Assembly: GCA_035299505.1 (NCBI GenBank) | Contig: DATGWL010000068.1 | Span: 1 to 21,150 of the forward strand | Direction of reading: 5' to 3' | Length of the DNA: 21,150 bases | From: M3007 sp035299505 | Lineage (GTDB): Bacteria > Bacteroidota > Bacteroidia > Chitinophagales > Saprospiraceae | Shown here: positions 1 to 8,900 of the stretch, one piece after another | Layout: each line of letters starts with the position of its first letter | How positions within the stretch are numbered: the stretch's first letter is position 1 | The notes under the pieces: generated by a model | Databases searched by the model: none | The model's input: the letters and a program-made list of their open reading frames with translations, nothing else | Told to the model about the DNA's origin: nothing | Position numbers and translations under genes: made by a program

Positions 1-85
1 CGGGCCAAAAACTGTTCTTTTTCCGCCATTTTTCACCTTTTTTCAGTCACGTAACTCAGGCTAAGCTCCTTCAAAAACGCAAAAA

Positions 86-120
86 CTGACGAAAAAAGCT
101 CAAATTTTTGACTCCGTCAG
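86..120 (-). terminator. Likely intrinsic terminator of the minus-strand signalling cluster
   Basis: The arms CTGACG (86-91) and CGTCAG (115-120) pair, and inside them A-rich and T-rich runs can extend the stem. Read on the minus strand, the hairpin is followed by TTTTTGCGTTTTT. It lies about 20 nt past the stop of the last gene of the leftward cluster, where a terminator is expected. In the rest of 1-138 I see no gene or other signal. Confidence 0.55.
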
Positions 121-138
121 AAAATCCCCAACATGCTC

Positions 139-585
139 TTACCCCGGTTGGGAGCAACCAATTGGGAGCGTAATCAGCATAAAAGCATCCAGCTTTTGCA
201 AGGCATGCTGGCCGGAGGGTATTTGAGATGAAATATTTAATTGAAGTGCCTCGCACAAGAAACCCGGAAGCACAATAGGCTCTTCCATATGGAAGAACTG
301 TCCGGAAAAATGCTTGTTGCGCATTTTATCTGAAATAGCATCTTGGGATATCCAGAGTTGTAACTGATGTGGCGCTGCAATATGAAAGATAGCGGGCAGG
401 GTGGGGCACGTTGGTAGCCTGTCAGTCCCCATTTCAAGCACCATACAGATGCCGTGTCCCAGGCATTGACTGCCCGGAGAGCCCAGAATTATTTCGGTAG
501 CAATCAAACGGTCCGAGCATTCCACCGGTGCAAACAGCATTTTCGTGGAGTTTCGGCGGTTTGATGTCGTAATTTCGTATCCCAT
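139..585 (-). CDS. Small Cys/His-containing protein of unknown function
   Basis: A 148-aa protein that I cannot place in a named family. It has no signal peptide and no membrane segment, so it is probably cytoplasmic. It contains C23, a C-x2-H-x2-C group (C41, H44, C47), C60, H73, H92, H99, C111 and H127, which could bind a metal, although the spacing matches no zinc finger I know. Its start lies 10 nt after the stop of the receiver-LuxR gene, and the likely terminator follows it, so it is probably the last gene of the signalling operon. A second in-frame ATG at 540 (residue 16) begins MLFAPVEC and may be the true start, because the first 15 residues are polar and low in complexity. The tight spacing and the protein-like composition argue that it is a real gene. 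A role in the signalling circuit is only a guess from position. Confidence 0.6.
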   Translation of the reverse strand: MGYEITTSNRRNSTKMLFAPVECSDRLIATEIILGSPGSQCLGHGICMVLEMGTDRLPTCPTLPAIFHIAAPHQLQLWISQDAISDKMRNKHFSGQFFHMEEPIVLPGFLCEALQLNISSQIPSGQHALQKLDAFMLITLPIGCSQPG

Positions 586-595
586 TTTCTGATCT

Positions 596-1291
596 TCAGT
601 AAGCGTCTTTCAAAAGTGATTTGGGTTCTTGGGAACCGACATGAGCCGCAGTACGTCTTTTCAAATACCAACTTACTGCGGAGGTACTGTTGTCGATATC
701 GAGCACTTTGAACAACTTTTTGATATGATACCTAAAATTGTTCAAAGACAAGCCCAGGTGCAATGATGCTTGTTCGTAGGTGTCACCCTCGGCCAACCGG
801 TGCAGTATAGACCATTCCAATGGCGTCATGAAATCATTTTCCAGGTATGTGGTTGATTCAGCAAGTAGTTTTTTCACCAGTTTTGAAGAAATATCAGGAG
901 TTACCAGAATTCCTTCCCTGCGGATGCTAAGCAATTGGCTGCCTAGTTTTTCATCCAGTTTTGCTTTGTTTAAAAATCCGTCTGCCCCTTTTCTCAGGGT
1001 ATTGGTAATGAGTTTGAATTCGGTGCTGTTGCTGAGCACTATAATCTTGCTTTTCCTGGGCAACAGTTTTTTGAAAATATCTATGCCGCCCTCTCCCGAC
1101 ATTCCGGGCAATTGAAGATCCAGCAATAAAAACTGAATATGGCCGTAAGGTTCCCTGGCAGATAGAAAGGCCTCCATGGAATAATGTGAAAAACGGCAAT
1201 TCCATCCGGCGCTTTCTGGTAAATACTGCCTAATCCTGGATTCCCAGACAGCATCGCTGATGATCATGCCATAGTCAGTAAAGTTTGCCAT
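596..1291 (-). CDS. Response regulator, receiver plus LuxR/NarL-type helix-turn-helix
   Basis: A 231-aa cytoplasmic response regulator. The receiver domain spans about residues 8-125. The likely phosphoacceptor is D58 in LLLDLQLPGMSG, with S87 as the switch Ser/Thr and K109 (FLNKA) as the conserved lysine. The usual acidic pair after the first beta strand is reduced to one residue, D14 in IISDA, so Mg2+ binding and phosphorylation may be atypical. A GerE/LuxR-type DNA-binding domain follows at about 154-212 (MTPLEWSILHRLAEG...YEQASLHLGLSLNNFRYHIKKLF). The gene starts 27 nt after the receiver-AraC gene and ends 10 nt before the next gene, which fits an operon with the two sensor kinases upstream. 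Its likely phosphodonor is one of those sensors, but that is inferred from context only. The DNA target is unknown. Confidence 0.85.
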   Translation of the reverse strand: MANFTDYGMIISDAVWESRIRQYLPESAGWNCRFSHYSMEAFLSAREPYGHIQFLLLDLQLPGMSGEGGIDIFKKLLPRKSKIIVLSNSTEFKLITNTLRKGADGFLNKAKLDEKLGSQLLSIRREGILVTPDISSKLVKKLLAESTTYLENDFMTPLEWSILHRLAEGDTYEQASLHLGLSLNNFRYHIKKLFKVLDIDNSTSAVSWYLKRRTAAHVGSQEPKSLLKDAY

Positions 1292-1299
1292 AATTCAGG

Positions 1300-1314
1300 A
1301 ATCATTCAATGATT
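1300..1314. repeat. Short perfect hairpin in the gap before the LuxR-type regulator
   Basis: AATCAT (1300-1305), TCA, ATGATT (1309-1314) form a 6-bp perfect inverted repeat with a 3-nt loop. It fills much of the 27-nt gap between the receiver-AraC stop and the receiver-LuxR start. It could affect translation of the downstream gene or mRNA processing. It is AT-rich and weak, and no U-tract follows it, so I do not call it a terminator. Confidence 0.3.
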
Positions 1315-1318
1315 AACC

Positions 1319-2140
1319 CTACAAGTATTCAGAAGGCGCTTTGCCAAACCTTTCTTTAAAGTTTTTGGTGAAGTAGCTGCTGTATTCAAGTCCAACAGCA
1401 TATGCCACTTCAGCCACGGTTAGATAGGTGCCATTCTCCAGCAGGTGCAGCGCCTTGCTCATTCGTGCTTCCATCATGTATTCGTTGGGCGATAGCCCGG
1501 TGTACTCTTTGATCCTGTTTCGGAATGTTCGTTCAGACAACGCCATTTTAAAGGCCAGGTCGGGCACTTTTACACTTGGATTGCCAATGTCTGCATGTAC
1601 AATAGCTTCCAGTTCTTTCAGCCATTGGGTTCGGAAGGAAGCTGGAGCTGAATCTTCTACGACAGGTGATGAATTAGGAAGAAGTGCAGATTCAATTCGT
1701 TTCCGGGTATTGGTTAACAGGTTGCTCACCCGAACCAGCAACTCGTCACTTTCAAATGGCTTGGTGATGTAACCATCAACCCCAAGAATAAGGGCTTGTC
1801 TAACTTCCGACTTTTCTGTGTGAGCAGTAAGAAACAAAAACGGAACAAAATTGTCCTGATCCTGGCGTAAGTGTTTAAGTAATTCGAAACCATCCATGAT
1901 GGGCATACTTATGTCGCTTACAACGAGGTTTATCGGGTTTTGACCTATTTGGTGCAAGGCATCTTTACCATTGGACGCAAACAACAGTCGATACTCCGGT
2001 TCCAGCAGGGATGCCAGGTACGCTCGCATATCCTCGTCATCCTCCACCAAAAGGATTTGAAATTCCTTTTGGACAGATTCCTGAACAACAGCTTCCTGAA
2101 AAGGAGTGTTAGGCATATAAATGTAGGTTGAGTAAGTCAT
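1319..2140 (-). CDS. Response regulator, receiver plus AraC-type DNA-binding domain
   Basis: A 273-aa cytoplasmic regulator when started at the ATG at 2140. The receiver spans about residues 28-145, with acidic residues E33, D34 and D35 (LLVEDDED), phosphoacceptor D76 (VVSDISMPIMDG), switch T105 and lysine K127 (ITKPF). A linker to about 170 precedes a two-helix-turn-helix AraC domain at about 181-273, ending in the family's typical GLEYSSYFTKNFKERFGKAPSEYL. The frame stays open up to a TTG at 2182, but that codon lies inside the predicted -7 element of this gene's own promoter, so the ATG at 2140 is preferred. The protein resembles the C-terminal end of a Bacteroides hybrid two-component protein as a separate gene. 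Paired 21-bp boxes upstream suggest autoregulation. It is the best candidate to bind the matching array at 9756-9868. Confidence 0.9.
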   Translation of the reverse strand: MTYSTYIYMPNTPFQEAVVQESVQKEFQILLVEDDEDMRAYLASLLEPEYRLLFASNGKDALHQIGQNPINLVVSDISMPIMDGFELLKHLRQDQDNFVPFLFLTAHTEKSEVRQALILGVDGYITKPFESDELLVRVSNLLTNTRKRIESALLPNSSPVVEDSAPASFRTQWLKELEAIVHADIGNPSVKVPDLAFKMALSERTFRNRIKEYTGLSPNEYMMEARMSKALHLLENGTYLTVAEVAYAVGLEYSSYFTKNFKERFGKAPSEYL

Positions 2141-2179
2141 GACCTGAAATCTGTGTAAGAGGCACGAGCCTTTGTCACA

Positions 2180-2208
2180 CAAAGGTCAGGGATATTGAAA
2201 GTAACAAA
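2180..2208 (-). promoter_or_regulatory. Predicted promoter of the receiver-AraC gene
   Basis: On the minus strand, TTTG (2208-2205) is followed by 17 nt and then GACCTTTG (2187-2180). This matches the Bacteroidota -33 TTTG and -7 TAnnTTTG pattern with one mismatch, G for T. The -33 box overlaps the end of a TGCCGATT box in the same way as at the promoter at 9867-9894. It would let the response regulators be expressed apart from the sensors. Confidence 0.5.
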
Positions 2209-2235
2209 TCGGCATAAAATGGGAGTAATTCGGCA
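2207..2235 (-). promoter_or_regulatory. Two TGCCGA(A/T)T boxes 21 bp apart, putative operator
   Basis: Read on the minus strand, TGCCGAAT lies at 2235-2228 and TGCCGATT at 2214-2207, with starts exactly 21 bp apart (two helical turns). They occupy the gap between the sensor stop (2270) and the receiver-AraC start. The promoter-proximal box runs into the -33 TTTG, so the sequence reads TGCCGATTTG. The same motif and spacing recur at 9756-9868. Tandem direct half-sites about 21 bp apart next to the -35 region are the usual layout for AraC-family activators. Confidence 0.6.
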
Positions 2236-2269
2236 AAGTTTGAGGTTTGGCCTCTCCCGGGTGTGTTTG

Positions 2270-5200
2270 TTAATTTGTATTGCTATTATTTATTATGTCA
2301 AAAACAGTTTCCATGAATGCAGTTTCCTGAATGGGTTTGCTAAAAATGCCATTAACTTTTAACTGCAAGGCCTCCTCTTGAAACTGCTGTGTATTCAATC
2401 CCGTCAACAAAACAAATGGGATGTCTGCCAACAAGGTATCCTGCCGAACTTTTGTCAGAAATTCCAATCCGCTCATTCCATTCATCATAAAATCGCTGAT
2501 TATCACGTCCACATGGCTTTGCTTCAATATTTCTATGGCTTCTTCACCGCTCCCCGCTTTTAATACGTGAAATTCTTTTGCAAGCAAATCAGAAATATAT
2601 TCCAGTATTTCCAGCTGATCATCTACCAGAAGAATACACTTTTTGTTACCCTGTTCACTGGAGAACGTAGTTTCAAGGGACTTAGATTCCTGTGTGGGTA
2701 ATGCCTTGGTTGATGTAGTTTCGCATGGAATGGTTAAGTGCATGTCGGTACCAACTCCCTCTGTGCTGTAAACAGAAATATGGCCTCCCATAAGGGTTGC
2801 ATAATGTTTGCAAAGTGAGAGTCCAATGCCAAAACCACCTTTGTTTTGAGCTTTGCCATTTGAGGAAACTTGGTAAAACCGTTCAAAAATACGGTCCAAA
2901 TGCTCAGGAGCGATACCAATTCCCGTGTCATTTACCCAGATATCCAGGATGCCGTGAGGAGTCCATTGTGCATTCACACGAACAGAGCCTCCTGAATGTG
3001 TGTATTTAAGTGCATTTTGAATCAAGTTGATCAGGATTTTTTCCAGCTTCCTGCCATCAGCCAATATTGTCAGACCGGAAGGAATGGTATGAGTCAACTG
3101 AAGTGAAATGTTTTTATGGGCTGCGGCGCCTTCAAAATCGCTGCAAATTCGTAACAGAAAGTCTGGCAGCGGTATGGGTACTTTTTCCACCGGCACACTG
3201 CCGGATTCCAGCTTACTCAATTCGAGAACTTCTTCGATCAGATGTAAAATCTTTTTGGCATTCTTTCGGACTTGTTCCAGGCGTGGCCGGTAATCTGTCG
3301 GCAAAGCCTCATGTTTGAGCAAATCGTTGGTTGGGCCCAGTATCAATGTTAATGGATTCCTGAATTCATGGCTCAAGTCCTGGAAAAAACGGTTCTTTTC
3401 CTGGTTGAGCTCCTGCAATGTTTCCTTTTGTTGGGCAATAATGTCGCGCTCTCGTTTTAATTGAGCTGTTTTTTCTGCTACTTCAACAACCAGAAGTTGA
3501 CTTAGTTGCTTCAATCTGCGCTGGCGCCAACGGAAAAAAAGTACGATGGCGCAAACTATGCTGAATATAGCTCCAGCTATAAACCATGATTTTAGATAAA
3601 AAGGCCTTTCTACCTGTAATGGTATGATTAAATTGTAGGCATGCTCGGTACCATTTCCCGGGAAGTAAATGCCCAGCTCAAGACTGTATTTTCCAAAGGG
3701 CAATCTGTAAACAGTAAACTTCGGCTCAATAAGATAATGCCAGTTTGTATCTATTTCGGGAATTCGCCAGCGATACTGAATGGGTTCACGCAAAAAACTT
3801 GGTACACAGTAACTAACTTCCAGTAAATCTGCACCATTGGGAATAAGGATCGGTCCTTGACCGTAGATAGCTTCTTGCGTCAGCACTTTTGCCTGGCTTT
3901 TGGTACCGTTTAACTTATATTGCAGGGAGATTAGTTGAATATTTGGGTGAGACACTGGAAACTTGGTTATACTGTCCGGATTGATGGAGATCATGCCGGA
4001 TACTCCTCCAAAATACAGTTTCCCGGTTTCATCCTGATAATGAGAGAGTCGGTTGAATTCATTCCCTGGTAACCCGTTCAGGTGGGTGTAGGTAAAAAAA
4101 TCGCCCTTTTTTTTATCGTAACAAACCAGCCCGGTTTGACTTGGTATCCACAAACGCTGATGATTATCTTCATATACAGCATAAAAGATGTTGCTCAGCA
4201 GTCCATATGTTTTATTGTCAAAAATCTTTACTTCCTGGGTGTAAGGCTTCCATCGTATTAACCCATTGTCGGTTGCCAGCCAAAATATCCCTTCCTTGTC
4301 CTCATGTATATGATTGATGTATGGGGTGTTTTCATGAATGGTGAATTCCTGGGTGAAATGCCGAATCGGGTTGTTTAACGAATCCAATAACCAAAGCCCC
4401 TTAGATCCGCCTACCCATAATCCATCTGCATTGGGATGAAAAGTAGCTCCGGAAACCTCAGGAATCTTTTGAAATTCCGATTCACCAGGCGGCAAATAAA
4501 ACAGTCCATGGGTTAAGCCTACATAAACGGATTCATTGGGAGAAATATAAATCTCCTGCGGCTCTCCGGAAAATTTAGGCGTGTTAAAAGTGTACTTTTT
4601 AGTCTTTTTCTGCTCTGTTAAATATACTGACGGTGAATGTGATCCGCTCCATAACTTGCCTTTATGTAATAAAAGTCCCCGCCCCTCGATGTTTTCGAAC
4701 AGGCGGGTTTTTTGTGTTTTTAAATTATAAACCAATAAGCCTGAGTAACTATTTACATATAAATTGTATTGATCAATGGCAATACCTCTGGTGCTTGGTT
4801 TTTTTTCCAAATCTTTGAATAAATTGGAAAAATAATTTGGCGTTACTTCTATCCGTATAAGCGTATTCAGGCCAACCATCCAGAAGGAACCATCCGGTAA
4901 AGTGAAAATGCGAAACTCAGCCCCTATTATTTCTTTTTTCTTAAACAGCTGTTCCAGACCCGGATAAATCAGTGTTTCATGATCAAAGACATCTATGCTA
5001 TGATCTTTCTTTTTATTCAGGTTAATTCCCCAAGCATTATTTGCCCAAACCGGAGGAATCCGAAAGCCATTGAAACTCAGTTTGCGCCATTTCATGTGAT
5101 ATTTTTCAGACTCCGGAACCGGAGCAAAACCAGCCAGGGAATCACATCGGAATAGCTCCGGACGTTTGTGTTGATTGCCATCTCTAAAATAAGATAGATA

Positions 5201-5929
5201 TACCCCCCCATCATACCCTAACCGAAAATCCAATAGCTTTATTTTTTGGGGCGGCTCAAAATTTCTTAATATCTCTCCTTCAGCATTTTGTAATACTAAT
5301 TTGCATTCTCGTAAGTCTAATGCCCAGTATAATTGATTTTTATATAGAAAAATGTCGTTTTTTAAAGGTTTATCAGCAACAAATTTACCTGTTTCGTGCC
5401 ATCGTCTATCTGGCCCAAAATAGCCGGCAAAACCAGCATAGTTATCCAACATATAGATATTACCTTCCTTCTCGTAAATAGTACTGGCTGTGTAAATTGA
5501 AAAGGTTATATCGCTCCCGGTATATTCTTTAAGGGTATATGACTCATCTTGAAATGGATTGTAAATAACTATATCGAATATGCCTTTGGAGGTAGTGCAA
5601 AACAACCACAGGTTTTGATATGCATCCTGGATAATACGTTTGATGTATGGAGTTTTGTTTTTTCCGGCAGTTAAAATATGATGATTAAATCTTGAACCAT
5701 CCAGCGAGTACAACCCTGTTTCAGTTCCCAACCACACCAAACCTCTGTTATCCTGGATGATTTCATTGATGTGCCAGGTTGGAAGTCCGTTGCTTTCTTT
5801 CCAATAACTGAGTTTTATCAGGTGTTTTTCCAATGGAACGATCTCTACCTCCTGGGCTTTAATATCTAATAAAAACAAGAGGAGCAGGCATGAAATAGCC
5901 AAAATATATCTTAAGTAGTAGAGTGCCAT
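2270..5929 (-). CDS. Hybrid sensor histidine kinase, HTCS-type sensor without AraC output (copy A)
   Basis: A 1219-aa inner-membrane sensor. A signal-like hydrophobic stretch (residues 5-25) leads into a periplasmic region of reg_prop propeller repeats (for example IQDNRGLVWLGTETGLYSLDG near 58-78 and EDKEGIFWLATDNGLIRW near 543-560), then a Y_Y_Y domain at about 700-775. One membrane segment lies at about 781-799. A coiled-coil-like linker follows (805-845), then HisKA with phosphoacceptor H854 (DLSHEFRNP). The ATPase domain shows N972, DTGIGI at 1001-1006 and GGFGIGLSL at 1031-1039. The C-terminal receiver has D1103/D1104, D1146, T1176 and K1198. Family members sense oligosaccharides or other extracellular ligands, and the ligand here is unknown. 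Known HTCS proteins end in an AraC domain, which is absent here. The gene starts 3 nt after the stop of its paralogue and is probably co-transcribed with it. Confidence 0.9.
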   Translation of the reverse strand: MALYYLRYILAISCLLLLFLLDIKAQEVEIVPLEKHLIKLSYWKESNGLPTWHINEIIQDNRGLVWLGTETGLYSLDGSRFNHHILTAGKNKTPYIKRIIQDAYQNLWLFCTTSKGIFDIVIYNPFQDESYTLKEYTGSDITFSIYTASTIYEKEGNIYMLDNYAGFAGYFGPDRRWHETGKFVADKPLKNDIFLYKNQLYWALDLRECKLVLQNAEGEILRNFEPPQKIKLLDFRLGYDGGVYLSYFRDGNQHKRPELFRCDSLAGFAPVPESEKYHMKWRKLSFNGFRIPPVWANNAWGINLNKKKDHSIDVFDHETLIYPGLEQLFKKKEIIGAEFRIFTLPDGSFWMVGLNTLIRIEVTPNYFSNLFKDLEKKPSTRGIAIDQYNLYVNSYSGLLVYNLKTQKTRLFENIEGRGLLLHKGKLWSGSHSPSVYLTEQKKTKKYTFNTPKFSGEPQEIYISPNESVYVGLTHGLFYLPPGESEFQKIPEVSGATFHPNADGLWVGGSKGLWLLDSLNNPIRHFTQEFTIHENTPYINHIHEDKEGIFWLATDNGLIRWKPYTQEVKIFDNKTYGLLSNIFYAVYEDNHQRLWIPSQTGLVCYDKKKGDFFTYTHLNGLPGNEFNRLSHYQDETGKLYFGGVSGMISINPDSITKFPVSHPNIQLISLQYKLNGTKSQAKVLTQEAIYGQGPILIPNGADLLEVSYCVPSFLREPIQYRWRIPEIDTNWHYLIEPKFTVYRLPFGKYSLELGIYFPGNGTEHAYNLIIPLQVERPFYLKSWFIAGAIFSIVCAIVLFFRWRQRRLKQLSQLLVVEVAEKTAQLKRERDIIAQQKETLQELNQEKNRFFQDLSHEFRNPLTLILGPTNDLLKHEALPTDYRPRLEQVRKNAKKILHLIEEVLELSKLESGSVPVEKVPIPLPDFLLRICSDFEGAAAHKNISLQLTHTIPSGLTILADGRKLEKILINLIQNALKYTHSGGSVRVNAQWTPHGILDIWVNDTGIGIAPEHLDRIFERFYQVSSNGKAQNKGGFGIGLSLCKHYATLMGGHISVYSTEGVGTDMHLTIPCETTSTKALPTQESKSLETTFSSEQGNKKCILLVDDQLEILEYISDLLAKEFHVLKAGSGEEAIEILKQSHVDVIISDFMMNGMSGLEFLTKVRQDTLLADIPFVLLTGLNTQQFQEEALQLKVNGIFSKPIQETAFMETVFDIINNSNTN

Positions 5930-5932
5930 TAC

Positions 5933-8900
5933 TTATGCTTCGTGGTTTTGCTGCGTACTTTTTGAAGATAACAGCTGTATGATGGATTGTAAAAAAATAG
6001 ATTCCTGCAGAGGTTTACTGAACACTCCGTTTATTCCATACTGGAGGTATCTCTCTTCAAATTGTGCGCTATTCACTCCGGTAAGCAACACAAAAGGTAA
6101 ATGCTGCAACAAGGCATCCTGCCTTATCCAGATCAGCACATCCAGCCCACTCATACCCTCCATCATGAAATCACTGATGATCAAATCAACTTGCTGCTTT
6201 TTTAATATTTCCAATGCTTCCTCCCCGCTGGTAGATGTTACGATCCGGAAAGTAGGGGCCAGAATACCTTTGATATATTCCAGCATTTCTGCTTGATCAT
6301 CTATCAACAGGATAAGTGGAGAGTCGTTTAGGACAAATTTTCCCTGTCGGGGATATTCCCGGGTTATGATTTCACCGGCTGCTTTACAGGGAATAGTTAT
6401 GTGTAAATCTGTACCGGTACCGGGTGTGCTGAATACGGCAATATTTCCGCCTAGAAGAGTGGTATAGTGCCTGCACAGGGATAGCCCAATGCCAAATCCG
6501 CCGCGCGAGGTTTGTTTGCTTCCGGATGGAATCTGGTAATATCTTTCGAAAATACGTTCTAAATGTTCAGGGGCAATGCCTATGCCGGTATCGCTTACCC
6601 AGATATCCAGCATTCCTTGTTGTACCCACTGAGCTTTGACGTGTATAAGCCCCCCTGATTGCGTAAACTTCAGGGCATTCTGGATTAAATTAATCAATAT
6701 TTTTTCAAGCTTTCGTCCATCCGTTAATACTACAAGTTCTTCAGCTAAAGTATGGGTTAATTGGAGTGTAATATTTTTTTGAGCAGCAATGCTTTCAAAA
6801 TCCTGGCAAATTCGTTGTATAAAAGACAGCAGTGGTAATGGCCCTTTCTCTACAGGTACTACCCCTGCCTCAAGTTTGCTTAATTCCAGTACTTCTTCTA
6901 TCAGATGGAGGATTTTTTTGGCATTTCGTCGCACTTGCTCCAGTCTCGTTTTGTTCTCCGTTGGCAGGTTCTCTTGTTTCAAAAGATCATTAACCGGGCT
7001 TAGAATCAAGGTTAGCGGATTCCTGAACTCATGGCTCAGATCATGGAAAAACCGATTCTTTTCTTCATTTAACTGAACAAGTGTTTCTTTTTGTTTGGCA
7101 ATAATATCGCGTTCGAAGCGTAATTGGGCTGTTTTTTCAGCAACCTCTTTACTTAAACGACGGCTAAGATGAAGCAATTGACGTTGTCGGATAGCAGTTG
7201 CTATATAAATGACAACCAGAATTAATATAGCTAAAAGAGCCAAAAACCAGGGCTTTAGGTACAGGGGTGGTTCTACCTGAAGAGGTAGTTTTAAGCTGGA
7301 TTGGAGCATCACGTTGTTGCCTGGAACAACTATACCCAGCTCCAGGGTGTATTTACCATGTGGCAACCCCAACAAAAACAGGGTGGGGTCGGCCTGATAG
7401 CGCCAATTGGTATCTCTTTCGGGTATTCTCCAGCGATAACGAATTTCTTCCTGGAGAAAAGCAGGAGTACAATAACGTATTTCCAGCGCATCAATATTGT
7501 TTGGGATGAATAAAGGTCCATGCCCAAAAATAGCTTCATATGTAAGATTGTATGGTTGGTTGGGATTCTGCTCGGTTTGGAACAAAACTGAGGTTAGAAT
7601 AATATTGGTGTTGAATTCAGATTTGGTTGATACACTGTCGGGATTTAAGGATACAACACCGTTGATACCTCCGAAATACATCTGACCATCATTGTCGCGA
7701 TAGGCAGATAAATAGTTGAATTCATTGGCGGGCAAACCATCCAGGAAGGTAAACGTGCGAAAAGCACCATTCTTTTTAGAAAAACAGATCAGGCCATTCT
7801 GGCTTGAAATCCAAAGTCGGTCCTGCTGGTCTTCAAGCAAAGCATACATGGTATTATTTAAAAAGAAAGCTGTTTCCTGGGTAAAAAACTTTACGGTCTT
7901 TTTAGTCTGATCCCATCGGATCAGGCCCTGATTGGTAGCCATCCAGAAAATACCCTCATGATCTTCATGTATATCGTTGATAGATGGCAGGTAGCCCCGG
8001 GGGCTGAATTCATTTTTGAATTGACTCACAATACGGTTTGTGGAGTCAAGCAGCCAAACGCCATGATCGCCGGCAAGCCAAATACCTTTCTCATTTTCAT
8101 GAAAAGTTTTGCCAATGAGTTCGGGCAACCTTCGGAAGATCTTTTCATTTGATTTTTTGAATAAGACGGCATTTAGGATAGAGCTTGAATAGATATTGCC
8201 GGAACTTGAAACAAAAATTTCACATAATTCACCAAGTTTCTTCTGATGGTCCATTGGATGGGCTGTTTCAGACAATTGGGGAAGCTGGAAAGAAGAAACA
8301 TTGTTTTGATTATGATTTTGCCAAATAGTTTGATCTTTTATGGTTAAGCCGCGGCCAATTCCTTTGGTAATAAATCTGGATTTTCCAGTCGAAAGTGAGG
8401 TTTCCAATAAACCTGAATAACTATTAACATATAAATTGTCCCCATGTCGAACTATACCCCGGGTACTGGGTTGCTCTGGTAAATCTGAAAAGCAGGAGGT
8501 GAAGTAGTTGTTGGAAACTTCCATCCGAATTAGTGCGCCTACACCAATAATCCAGAAGGACCCGTCTGGGAGTACAAATAGGCGCGATTCAATTGCCTTG
8601 ATGTTCTTCTCATGAAAGTGACGGTTAAGGTTTGGGTATAGTAGCTCATTTTGATGAAACAGGTCTATAACATTGTCACTGGATAAATTCAGGTTAAGTC
8701 CTTGGGCATTATTGACCCAAACAGGTTTAGGTCTGAAGCTGAAATTGGAAAAACTCCTGAAGGTAAGGTTGCCAATGGTTGATCTATCCACCAGCGTTGC
8801 ACCTTGTTGAAGGTTGATACATAGTATTTGCGGACGAGGATCGTTTGGTATATTTTTTTTATTGGTTAGGTAAATCTCCCTGTTTGTACCCGTCCTGTAA

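Noticed and set aside
2141..2182. N-terminal extension of the receiver-AraC gene from a TTG at 2182
   Set aside because: The TTG is part of the predicted -7 element, so transcription would start downstream of it.
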